Shown: positions 54,086 through 60,606 of the stretch, piece by piece | Numbering within the stretch: position 1 is the stretch's first letter | How the letters are laid out: the number at the start of each line of letters is the position of its first letter | NCBI GenBank assembly: GCA_036401895.1 | Contig: DASWTW010000007.1 | Coordinates: 9,511 to 73,510, forward strand | DNA length: 64,000 nucleotides | Reading direction: 5' to 3' | From: LB3-1 sp036401895 | GTDB lineage: Bacteria; Chloroflexota; Chloroflexia; Chloroflexales; Kallotenuaceae | Position numbers and translations under genes: made by a program | The notes under the pieces: generated by a model | The model's database searches: none | Told to the model about the DNA's origin: nothing | What the model saw: only the letters and a program-made list of their open reading frames with translations

Positions 54086-54112
54086 TCACACCCACACCAA
54101 GGAGCTTGCCCG

Positions 54113-54433
54113 ATGCTACATCAGACGATCGACGGCGAGGTTGCCAAAGGCTGGTTTGTAGGCCCGTGGAACTCGGCGGTTCCGGTTCCGGTAGGCTATG
54201 CCAACCAGGGCATCGCCGTAAAGCACTACCATGCCCAGATCTACGAGATCTATCTCGTGGCACGCGGCACGAGCGTTGCGCAGGTCGACGATCGTGAGAT
54301 TCACCTGCGCGCCGGCGATATGCTGGTGGTCGAGCCGAACGAGGTGCATACGTTCACGTCCAGCTCCGACGACTACCTGCATTTCGTGATTCAGGCTCCG
54401 TTCGTCCAGGGCGATAAAGTGCTGGTGGAATAG
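54113..54433 (+). CDS. Cupin-domain protein
   Basis: 106 residues. Cupin motif 1: KHYHAQIYEIYLVARGTS (~43-60) with H-x-H-like ligands and Glu, motif 2: AGDMLVVEPNEVHTF (~69-83) with Pro and metal His. Single small cupin, cytosolic. Could be a dioxygenase, isomerase or sugar-binding sensor; too small to tell. AAGGAG lies upstream. It follows the DUF3037 gene by 27 bp and may be part of that operon. Confidence 0.86.
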   Translation: MLHQTIDGEVAKGWFVGPWNSAVPVPVGYANQGIAVKHYHAQIYEIYLVARGTSVAQVDDREIHLRAGDMLVVEPNEVHTFTSSSDDYLHFVIQAPFVQGDKVLVE

Positions 54434-54452
54434 GCCGGCTCGCCGCTTGCAG

Positions 54453-55286
54453 CTAGGCGTTGGTAGCCTGGTCCAGCAGCCGCATCCGCGCGACCAGCAC
54501 CGGCGGGATGTGCTCGTAGCTGGTCCAGGTCAAGATCTTGGGATCGCCCACGGCCGGCGGGAAGGCCGGCTCTTCCAGGCCATCCAGCGCAAAGCCCGCC
54601 GCGAAACAATCGGCGAAGAGCACGCTCAGCGGCCGGTGAAAATAATAGTGCGGCGCGGGCTCGCCCGGCATGCCGGTGCCTTTTTGCGACGGCACATGCA
54701 GGTAGTCGAACACTTTGATCGCGTGCGTCGTGACGAGATCCCCGCCGCGATCTTCCTGCTCGGCCAGCATAGTGATGCCGCTGGAGTTGTAGCAGGGATG
54801 CGGCACCGCGAACACAAAGCGGCCGCCGCGCTTGAGCAGCCGGCTCAGCGCCGAGAGCAGCGGCTGAATCGTCGGAATATCCATCAGCGCCATCGTGCAG
54901 ACCGCAGCGTCGAAGCGCCGCTCGCCCAGCGTAAGCAGCTGCGCCGCGTCGGTCGCATCGATCTGGCGGTACTCGATCCGGTCGGCGTGCTCCGTGGTCC
55001 GCTGGCGGGCGCGCTCAAGAAAACGCTGGCTGACATCCGTGGCGACGACCTGCGCGCCCAGGCGCGCCAGCTGCCGCGCAACCAGCCCGTTGCCGCAGGC
55101 CACATCCAGGATCGACTCGCCGCCGCGTGGGCTGAGCAGCCGCTCGACGGCCGGCGCGACGAGATGCTGATGAAACAGGTTGCCCTCGCCCATCTTCTCA
55201 TCCCAAAACTCAGCCTTATGATCCCAGATCTCCCCGCTCTCATGAATCAGCGCTGCCAGCTGCTCTGGTGATGGTTGGTTCGACAC
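54453..55286 (-). CDS. Class I SAM-dependent methyltransferase
   Basis: 277 residues. Motif I ILDVACGNGLVARQLARLG (~59-77), acidic VVATDVS (~79), and FDAAVCTMALMDIPT (~125), LKRGGRFVFAVPHP (~149) strands. N-terminal WDHKAEFWDEKMGEGNLFHQ resembles UbiE/COQ5-like and small-molecule methyltransferases. C-terminal part includes HYYFHRPLSVLFADCFAAGFAL and EEPAFPPAVG, the substrate lid. Target unknown. Own promoter near the GAACAA repeat array at 55353-55459. Confidence 0.86.
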   Translation of the reverse strand: MSNQPSPEQLAALIHESGEIWDHKAEFWDEKMGEGNLFHQHLVAPAVERLLSPRGGESILDVACGNGLVARQLARLGAQVVATDVSQRFLERARQRTTEHADRIEYRQIDATDAAQLLTLGERRFDAAVCTMALMDIPTIQPLLSALSRLLKRGGRFVFAVPHPCYNSSGITMLAEQEDRGGDLVTTHAIKVFDYLHVPSQKGTGMPGEPAPHYYFHRPLSVLFADCFAAGFALDGLEEPAFPPAVGDPKILTWTSYEHIPPVLVARMRLLDQATNA

Positions 55287-55352
55287 AGTACCTCCTTGTG
55301 GTTCGATTCTCAGGTTTCCCTTTGTCCTTCCTGCCTATTCTAGGGTATCCTA

Positions 55353-55459
55353 AGGAACAAAGGAACAAATAAACAAAGGAACAAATGAGCATTGCTCCTG
55401 GTTCTAGGTTCTTGATTCTTGGTCCTTTTTGTTCTCTTGTTCCTTGGTTCTTTTGTTCA
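55353..55459. repeat. GAACAA / GGTTCT inverted repeat array
   Basis: AAGGAACAAAGGAACAAATAA-type left part and GGTTCTAGGTTCTTGATTCT, then TTTTGTTCTCTTGTTCCTTGG in the right part. The two halves are complementary in register and could fold as a long irregular hairpin. Ends 24 bp before the dhaM start. Same family as 9034, 11393 and 13275. Confidence 0.75.
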
Positions 55460-55482
55460 CCTCTTCGTCGCACGGAGGACAT

Positions 55483-55875
55483 ATGGTTGGACTATTGATC
55501 GTGTCACACAGCGGCAAGATCGCCGAAGGTATTAAGGAGCTGGCGGATCAGGTCACACAGCAGAAGGTGCCGGTTGCGGCTGCCGGAGGCGCCAGCGACG
55601 GCAGGCTGGGAACCAGCGTCGATCTGATTCGCAGCGCCGCCGAGCGACTGGTTGCGGCCGGCAGCGAGAGCATCTTCGTGCTGGTAGACCTTGGCAGCGC
55701 CGTGATCAGCGCCGAGATGGCCCTGGAAGACTTCTCACACCCCTACCGCCTGAGCGATGCGCCGCTGGTCGAAGGCGCGCTGATGGCGGCGGTCGAAGCC
55801 TCGGTAGGCTCGGCGCTTGAGCGGATCGCGGAGGTGGCCGAGCAGACCAAGGATCTGCGCAAAGTGCATCGCTAG
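55483..55875 (+). CDS. dhaM: Dihydroxyacetone kinase phosphoryl-donor subunit
   Basis: 130 residues from the ATG at 55483 (GGAGG upstream). EIIA-mannose fold of PTS: VGLLIVSHSGKIAEGIKELADQV with phosphorylatable His9, and GGASDGRLGTSVDLI and VLVDLGSAVISAEMALE segments characteristic of DhaM, which phosphorylates DhaL-ADP to DhaL-ATP in the DhaKLM dihydroxyacetone kinase. DhaK and DhaL are not in the window. Next gene is an HPr, which suits a phosphotransfer chain of EI, HPr and DhaM. Confidence 0.86.
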   Translation: MVGLLIVSHSGKIAEGIKELADQVTQQKVPVAAAGGASDGRLGTSVDLIRSAAERLVAAGSESIFVLVDLGSAVISAEMALEDFSHPYRLSDAPLVEGALMAAVEASVGSALERIAEVAEQTKDLRKVHR

Positions 55876-55947
55876 TGGTCCGAACAGTGCTAGGGAAACG
55901 CTGCACATCCAGCAACACGAATCCAGCCAGCAGCAAAGGGCAACGCC

Positions 55948-56253
55948 ATGAACGAGGCGATGGAGTCTATCCTAACGATCGAGCATCCCGCAGGGCTGCA
56001 TCTACGTCCGGCGGCCCTGTTCGTCAAAACAGCGGCCCGTTTCCAAAGCCAGATCACGATCACGAATCTGAGCCGCGTCGGCACGCCCGCTGCGGATGCC
56101 AAAAGTATGTTCGGCGTGATGCTGATCGGTGTTTCGCAGGGCCACCAGGTGCGCTTGCAGGCCAGAGGCGGCGATGCCAGGCTGGCGCTCGCGGCGCTGC
56201 GCGCTCTGGTCTTGAGTCAGTTCGAAGAGGCGGCGGAGCACACCGGCGATTGA
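55948..56253 (+). CDS. ptsH: HPr family phosphocarrier protein
   Basis: 101 residues from the ATG at 55948; an ATG four codons later is an alternative start. HPAGLHLRPAALFVKTAARF (~13-32) has the phosphoacceptor His18, and AKSMFGVMLIGVSQG (~51-65) contains the regulatory-site Ser. Accepts phosphate from EI and donates to DhaM or another EIIA. EI (PtsI) is not in the window. Slightly longer N- and C-terminus than enteric HPr (85). Follows dhaM by 72 bp. Confidence 0.92.
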   Translation: MNEAMESILTIEHPAGLHLRPAALFVKTAARFQSQITITNLSRVGTPAADAKSMFGVMLIGVSQGHQVRLQARGGDARLALAALRALVLSQFEEAAEHTGD

Positions 56254-56385
56254 TCGCAGGCCATCCGCGCAAACCACATGCCGCGACACGCAGCGGGGCA
56301 AGATGCGCGCAGATTCGTGCAAGCTCGATTGCACATAACGGTGCGCTTCCGGCAGCTATTCGCTCTGCCGCAGCCGCAGCCTGAG

Positions 56386-56595
56386 CTATTCGTTCGTGGA
56401 GTGCGCCTGTTCTCGCAGCAGCGACTGCATCGACCAGATCGGCGTTTGCTCGATGTACAGCCGGCAGGAATGATCGAAGCTGACGCGACTCGGGTAGTTC
56501 TGTGGATGGCAGCACATGCCCAGATACGAGCTCTGCTTCCCATCCCAGAACAAACACGACTCACAGCTCGGTTTGACGGCTACCTGTTCCTTCAT
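56386..56595 (-). CDS. Small Cys-rich hypothetical protein
   Basis: 69 residues with AGGAG nine bases before the ATG. CESCLFWDGKQSSYLGMCCHP (~11-31) and a further SCRLY give five Cys in a C-x2-C...CC...C arrangement, likely a small zinc or Fe-S binding protein. It resembles short Cys-rich proteins whose function is unknown. No neighbour clearly linked. Confidence 0.6.
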   Translation of the reverse strand: MKEQVAVKPSCESCLFWDGKQSSYLGMCCHPQNYPSRVSFDHSCRLYIEQTPIWSMQSLLREQAHSTNE

Positions 56596-56689
56596 CGGAG
56601 CATTCTCCTGCTACAACCTGCTCAGCCAATCAACCAGTAGTGCTTCCTTGCAACTACTATGCCGCAATATGCATTATGTCAAAGCAAAA

Positions 56690-56712
56690 GCGGATGCGAT
56701 CACCGCATCCGC
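56690..56712 (-). terminator. Terminator of the DUF2267-like gene
   Basis: GCGGATGCG and CGCATCCGC form a 9-bp stem; on the minus strand it is followed by TTTTGCTTT. It lies 21 bp after the small helical gene. Confidence 0.85.
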
Positions 56713-56733
56713 CGAGCCGTGCCCTGAGCGCGC

Positions 56734-56958
56734 TTATTGTTTGCCGAACATACCGCCGAGGTTGCCCAGCACCTGCTGCGCCTGATCGGCCAGCTGACCG
56801 CCCTGCGCGCCCTGCCCGCCGAGCAGCGAGTCGACCTGCGCGGCCATCGGCTCAGGCAGCTGCGTCTTGATAAAGTTTGCCACCATCTCCACGGCATCGC
56901 GCGCCTGCGACTCGCTAATGCCGGTCCGCTCCGTGATTTGCTGAATCAACACTTCCAT
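56734..56958 (-). CDS. Small helical protein, DUF2267/DUF2780-like
   Basis: 74 residues from the ATG at 56958. EVLIQQITERTGISESQARDAVEMVANFIKTQLPEPMAAQVDSLL forms a helix-helix unit similar to DUF2267-type domains, followed by a flexible GGQGAQGGQLADQAQQVLGNLGGMFGKQ tail. Cytosolic, no known activity. AGGAGG-type purines upstream of the start. Confidence 0.7.
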   Translation of the reverse strand: MEVLIQQITERTGISESQARDAVEMVANFIKTQLPEPMAAQVDSLLGGQGAQGGQLADQAQQVLGNLGGMFGKQ

Positions 56959-57101
56959 ACCGGAATCCTCCTTAGCTGGGCCTGCCTGTCTCGGCAAGCA
57001 CTTCTGATTGTACTCGAACGCTCCAACCGTGGATAACGATCGAGCGCTATAGTTCAAGACGCGACCTGAGCTTAAAAGTCACATGGTCTTTGGCAATCGA
57101 A

Positions 57102-57509
57102 CTACTCGCCGCGCCGCCGGTTGATCTGCTCGCTCCCATGGCTCGACGCGGGCATGCCGGCCAATGTTGTGACCTGATACAGCAGCTCTTCCAGATCGAA
57201 CGGCTTGCGCACATACCCATCGCATACCAGCGAGCGCGCCTGCTCAGCCGAGACCTGATCGCCGCCGATCAGCCCGATCACCGGAATCGCCGCCGTACGC
57301 TCAAGCTGCCGCAGCTCGCTCAGCAGCGTGCGGGCCTTGCGCAGCGGAAACAGATCCAGCACGATCGCCTGTGGCATATGTTGGGCAAGCAACGCCAGGC
57401 TATCGATCTCATTTGTGGCGGCCAACACCAGATATCCGCTTCGCTCGAAGACACGTGTCAAAAAATCGCGCAGATATTTGTCGGGCTCAACGATCAGCAG
57501 TCGCGTCAT
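57102..57509 (-). CDS. Single-domain response regulator
   Basis: 135 residues. Receiver fold: LLIVEPDKYLRDFLTRVFERSGY with acidic E8 and D10, phosphoacceptor in AIVLDLFPLRKAR (Asp ~52), LIGGDQVS with atypical switch residue, and K in GYVRKPFDLEELLYQV (~97). The usual Thr/Ser switch is replaced, so it may not respond in the normal way. A short basic tail (EQINRRRGE) is the only other part. No partner kinase adjacent. Confidence 0.82.
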   Translation of the reverse strand: MTRLLIVEPDKYLRDFLTRVFERSGYLVLAATNEIDSLALLAQHMPQAIVLDLFPLRKARTLLSELRQLERTAAIPVIGLIGGDQVSAEQARSLVCDGYVRKPFDLEELLYQVTTLAGMPASSHGSEQINRRRGE

Positions 57510-57557
57510 CGTGATACCTCTCCCAAAGGATCATCCATTCGCAGCTCAAAGAGCGTT

Positions 57558-57587
57558 CTTTTCCATCCAGGGCTCCTGGATGGAAAG
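57558..57587. promoter_or_regulatory. Palindrome between receiver and sigma-factor genes
   Basis: CCATCCAGG-GCT-CCTGGATGG with T and A flanks forms an almost perfect hairpin in the divergent promoter region. No U-tract follows on either strand, so it may be an operator or transcript hairpin rather than a terminator. Confidence 0.5.
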
Positions 57588-57599
57588 ACGAGCGGCCAG

Positions 57600-57672
57600 G
57601 CAAAAAGTCACATCCCAAGCCGATCCAATCGTCGATCCAAACAACCGCGAATACAGGCGGGTGACTTTTTGC
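57600..57672. repeat. 12-bp inverted repeat upstream of the ECF gene
   Basis: GCAAAAAGTCAC (57600-57611) and GTGACTTTTTGC (57661-57672) are perfect complements 49 bp apart, 26 bp before the candidate -35. Could be an operator pair or a looping site for the sigma-factor promoter. Confidence 0.65.
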
Positions 57673-57697
57673 AAGATTTGTCGTCAATAAAAGTGAA

Positions 57698-57727
57698 TTG
57701 ACAGCCGGTTGCCCGATTTGGTAACGT
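57698..57727 (+). promoter_or_regulatory. Candidate promoter of the ECF sigma operon
   Basis: TTGACA (57698-57703), 18-bp spacer, TAACGT (57722-57727). The -35 is consensus; the -10 is weak, and an autoregulated ECF-type promoter is an alternative. Confidence 0.45.
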
Positions 57728-57761
57728 AGATACACCCTGTACCAAACTGAGAGGAGGCACC

Positions 57762-58370
57762 GTGGAGTCGCTCGCGCTACAAGAGCTGGTGCGGCGCTGC
57801 CAGCGCACGCTCCCTGACGATCCTCGCGCTTTTGAGCAGCTGGTCGCCGAGTACAAAGCGCGGGTTTTCACCATGGCCTACCGGCTGATGGGCAACCAGC
57901 AAGAGGCCGAAGATCAGGCGCAGGAGGTTTTTCTCAAAGTGTATCGCGGCATCAAGACACTGAACGATCCGGCAACGTTTGTGGGCTGGCTCGATCGCAT
58001 TACCACCAACACCTGCTTCGACGCGCTCAACAAGCAGCAGCGCCGTCCGGCGACAACCTCGCTCACGCCGCGCCCCGACGCTGCCGGCGACGAGCCGCGC
58101 TTCATCGACTCGCGCAGCCTTTCGCCGGAGGAGGCCGCGCTGCGTCGAGAGCTGCGCGAGTGCCTGGAGCGCACGCTGGCCCGGCTGGATCTGGGCGGAC
58201 GCGCGGCGTTGATCCTGCGCGACATCGAAGATCGCTCCTACCAGGAGATCGCCGAGATCCTGGGCATTGGCCTGAGCGCCGTGAAGATGCGCATCCACCG
58301 CACGCGGCTGGCCTTCCAGGAGCTGCTGGATGTGATCTGTCCCGGCGTGCGCCGAGAGCGCGCAACCTGA
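57762..58370 (+). CDS. ECF-type RNA polymerase sigma factor
   Basis: 202 residues from a GTG at 57762 (GAGGAGG upstream). Region 2: FEQLVAEYKARVFTMAYRLMGNQQEAEDQAQEVFLKVYRGI (~23-63), region 4: LDLGGRAALILRDIEDRSYQEIAEILGIGLSAVKMRIHRTRLAF (~142-185). Sits in sigma-70 group 4 (ECF, RpoE/SigW-like). Downstream genes are a short protein with anti-sigma-like composition and a membrane MscS-like protein, so the three probably form a signalling cassette for envelope or osmotic stress. TTGACA lies upstream. Confidence 0.93.
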   Translation: MESLALQELVRRCQRTLPDDPRAFEQLVAEYKARVFTMAYRLMGNQQEAEDQAQEVFLKVYRGIKTLNDPATFVGWLDRITTNTCFDALNKQQRRPATTSLTPRPDAAGDEPRFIDSRSLSPEEAALRRELRECLERTLARLDLGGRAALILRDIEDRSYQEIAEILGIGLSAVKMRIHRTRLAFQELLDVICPGVRRERAT

Positions 58371-58423
58371 TTCGAACCAGCCGGCATGTCGCGGAGACAG
58401 CCGCTAGCACAGGAAAAAACACA

Positions 58424-58756
58424 ATGGAACCACGTGATATGAACATAGATCTGGCCGCGCTGGCCGATGGAACGCTGGCCGATCCCGAGTTGGACGCCTG
58501 GCTCGCGGCGAATCCCGACGTCGCGGCCGAGGTCGAGGTCGCCCGGCGGGTGCGCGCGCTGGTCGGCGAGTTGCGCGGCGTGATGCTTGAGGTGCCGCCC
58601 GATTTCGAAGCCCGGCTGCTGGAGCGTGTGCGCCAGGACACAGCGCTGATCGATCTGCTGGATCTCGGCTTTGTTGGCCTGGGCCATACGATCGTCGAGC
58701 TGCTGGAGCTGCTGCTCAGCTTTCTTCCCGGCCCACAGCCCGCGCCGGCCATCTAG
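58424..58756 (+). CDS. Putative anti-sigma factor lacking the zinc motif
   Basis: 110 residues from the ATG at 58424. Located directly after the ECF gene. DLAALADGTLADPELDAWLAANPDVAAEVEVARRVRALVGEL (~9-50) has the layout of a zinc-anti-sigma N-terminal domain but without the HxxxCxxC residues, and FEARLLERVRQD follows (~66-77). A hydrophobic end (GLGHTIVELLELLLSFLPG) might be an amphipathic membrane-facing helix. Function as sigma antagonist is inferred from context only; 53 bp after the sigma gene. Confidence 0.6.
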   Translation: MEPRDMNIDLAALADGTLADPELDAWLAANPDVAAEVEVARRVRALVGELRGVMLEVPPDFEARLLERVRQDTALIDLLDLGFVGLGHTIVELLELLLSFLPGPQPAPAI

Positions 58757-58770
58757 CTTTGGAGCAACTC

Positions 58771-59613
58771 ATGGATTTTCAGGTAGTGATCGACTCGCTC
58801 ACGCAGATCGTGCTGGATATTATTAATTTCATCCCCAATCTGATCAACGGCCTGATTATTCTGCTGGTGGGCTACTTGATCGCCCGCATTGTGCGCTGGC
58901 TGATCGCCAACGTGCTCAAGCGTGTGCGCTTCGATCCGCTGGTGGAGCGCACCGGCATCACCGGATCGCTGCGTGGCCTCGGGGTGCAAACGCCGCTCTC
59001 GCAGATCATCGCACAGACGATCTTCACGCTGCTGCTGCTCTCGTTTCTGATCACGGCGACCCGGCTGATGGGCCTTGAGGCGGTAGCGCAGCTGCTTGAG
59101 CAGCTACTGCTCTTTCTGCCCAACGCGATCGCGGCGCTGATCGTTTTTTTGCTGGGCGGCATCGTGGCCAAGTTCACCGGCGATCTGGTGACGACTTTTG
59201 CCACCGGAGCCGGTCTGACCTACGCCCGGCGGCTGGGACGGCTGGTGCAATATCTGATCAGCGTGGTCGTCGTGATTCTGGCGCTCGACGTGCTGGGTAT
59301 CGACACCAGCCTGCTGGTCACGGCGCTGACGATTCTGATCGGCGCGTTCGGCCTGGCGATCGGGCTGGCGCTGGGATTGGGCGCACGCTCCACGGTGCAT
59401 CATGTGCTGGCCGGCTACTACCTGCGACAGCGCTTCCCGGTGGGCCAGCCGATCAGCACTGGCGATATTCAGGGCGAGATCAGCGGCATCGGCAGCGTCA
59501 ACACGGTTGTCGCCGGCGCGGAAGGAACGGTGATCGTGCCCAACGCCGCGCTGCTCAGCGCATTGATCCGTGTGCCGCCGCGACCGGCTCCGGCCGAGCC
59601 GCCGCAGTCGTAG
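58771..59613 (+). CDS. MscS-like membrane protein (conserved TM helix family)
   Basis: 280 residues from the ATG at 58771 (GGAG six bases upstream). Four to five membrane helices: ~12-42 (INFIPNLINGLIILLVGYLIARIVRWLI), ~75-98, ~110-130, ~150-190. GAFGLAIGLALGLGARSTVHHVLAGYYL (~194-221) is an MscS-TM3-like Gly/Ala-rich helix, followed by a shortened beta domain (GQPISTGDIQGEISGIGSVNTVV, GTVIVPNAALLSALI). The cytoplasmic MscS cage is truncated. Possibly an osmotic channel or sensor for the ECF/anti-sigma pair upstream. Confidence 0.82.
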   Translation: MDFQVVIDSLTQIVLDIINFIPNLINGLIILLVGYLIARIVRWLIANVLKRVRFDPLVERTGITGSLRGLGVQTPLSQIIAQTIFTLLLLSFLITATRLMGLEAVAQLLEQLLLFLPNAIAALIVFLLGGIVAKFTGDLVTTFATGAGLTYARRLGRLVQYLISVVVVILALDVLGIDTSLLVTALTILIGAFGLAIGLALGLGARSTVHHVLAGYYLRQRFPVGQPISTGDIQGEISGIGSVNTVVAGAEGTVIVPNAALLSALIRVPPRPAPAEPPQS

Positions 59614-59721
59614 CCATCGGCCGGAAGTCGAGCCGCTCCCCGCCGGAAAGCCGATGCGCCGGGCTGCGCGGTCGGCTATGCTTGGATCGCTCATTCGAGA
59701 GCTTTCAGGAGGAGATCCCCC

Positions 59722-60555
59722 ATGACGAATCCTCTCCCAGCCCCAACGACCAGTCGCGCGGTCACGCTGCCGCTTGAGGTCGCCTATACCTCGCTCGACG
59801 CGGCCTTCGACGGCCTGGCGACGATCGAGCGCATTTATCGCCAGCAGCGCGATCGCCGGGCGATCTTTGTCACAGCCTACCTGGTCATCACCGACGCGAT
59901 CCGGCGTGGCATTGCCGAGCGTCGATTTGCGGATAACGAGTGGGCTGCGCGCTACGCTATCAGCTTTGCCAATCTGTACCGCCAGGCGCTGCTGGACTTC
60001 GAGCGCCAGAATCTGGCGGCGGTGCCCAAAGCCTGGCGCATCGCCTTTGAGACCGCGAGCGGCAACCACAGCCTGGCGCTGCAAGATCTGGTGCTGGGCA
60101 TCAACGCCCACATTAATCACGATCTGGCGCTGGCGCTGGCCGAGGTCACGATCGATCCCAATCGCGGCCAGCGCTACGCCGACCACAACGCGGTCAATCT
60201 GGTGCTGCGCGCGGCCGTCGATCAGCTTCAGCAGCAGATCTGCCGGGTGTATGCGCCGATCCTGACGGTGCTGGATCTGGCCGGCGGCAACCTCGACGAG
60301 GAGCTGGCTAGCTTCAGCGTGGCCAAGGCGCGCGAAAGCGCCTGGATCGCCGCCGTGAGCCTGGCCAACGCCCGCAGCGACGGAGAGCGCGCCGCCATTC
60401 GCGCCGGCCTCAACGATCGATCGGCCGTGATGGCGCGTCTGGTCCTCAGCCCGAATCCGCTCCATCCCTGGCTCGTCGGCGCGCTGCGGCACCTGGAAAA
60501 TCTCAAGCCGTGGTACGACTGGATCGAGCCGTGCGTGCCGCAGCCGAACCCGTAA
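59722..60555 (+). CDS. DUF5995 family protein
   Basis: 277 residues, AGGAGGAG upstream. No signal peptide or membrane segment. DWIEPC near the end and LVLGINAHINHDLALALAEVT (~131-151) with FANLYRQALLDFERQ (~87) resemble the DUF5995 family, in which NAHINxDLxxAL is the hallmark and the histidine probably coordinates a metal. All-helical. Function unknown; presumably an enzyme. A terminator follows. Confidence 0.82.
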   Translation: MTNPLPAPTTSRAVTLPLEVAYTSLDAAFDGLATIERIYRQQRDRRAIFVTAYLVITDAIRRGIAERRFADNEWAARYAISFANLYRQALLDFERQNLAAVPKAWRIAFETASGNHSLALQDLVLGINAHINHDLALALAEVTIDPNRGQRYADHNAVNLVLRAAVDQLQQQICRVYAPILTVLDLAGGNLDEELASFSVAKARESAWIAAVSLANARSDGERAAIRAGLNDRSAVMARLVLSPNPLHPWLVGALRHLENLKPWYDWIEPCVPQPNP

Positions 60556-60565
60556 GCGACGGCAG

Positions 60566-60594
60566 GCACGGGCGTGATCGGCTCACGCCCGTGC
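60566..60594. terminator. Bidirectional terminator
   Basis: GCACGGGCGTGA (60566-60577) and TCACGCCCGTGC (60583-60594) form a perfect 12-bp stem with a 5-nt loop between convergent genes. Confidence 0.9.
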
Positions 60595-60606
60595 GATACT
60601 AAGCGC

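Noticed and set aside
57558..57587. Hairpin as an intrinsic terminator
   Set aside because: No U-tract on either strand and it lies between divergent promoters, so called a palindrome instead.
58102..58752. Ser/Arg-rich minus frame over the ECF/anti-sigma genes
   Set aside because: Antisense shadow; real genes on the plus strand have clear motifs.
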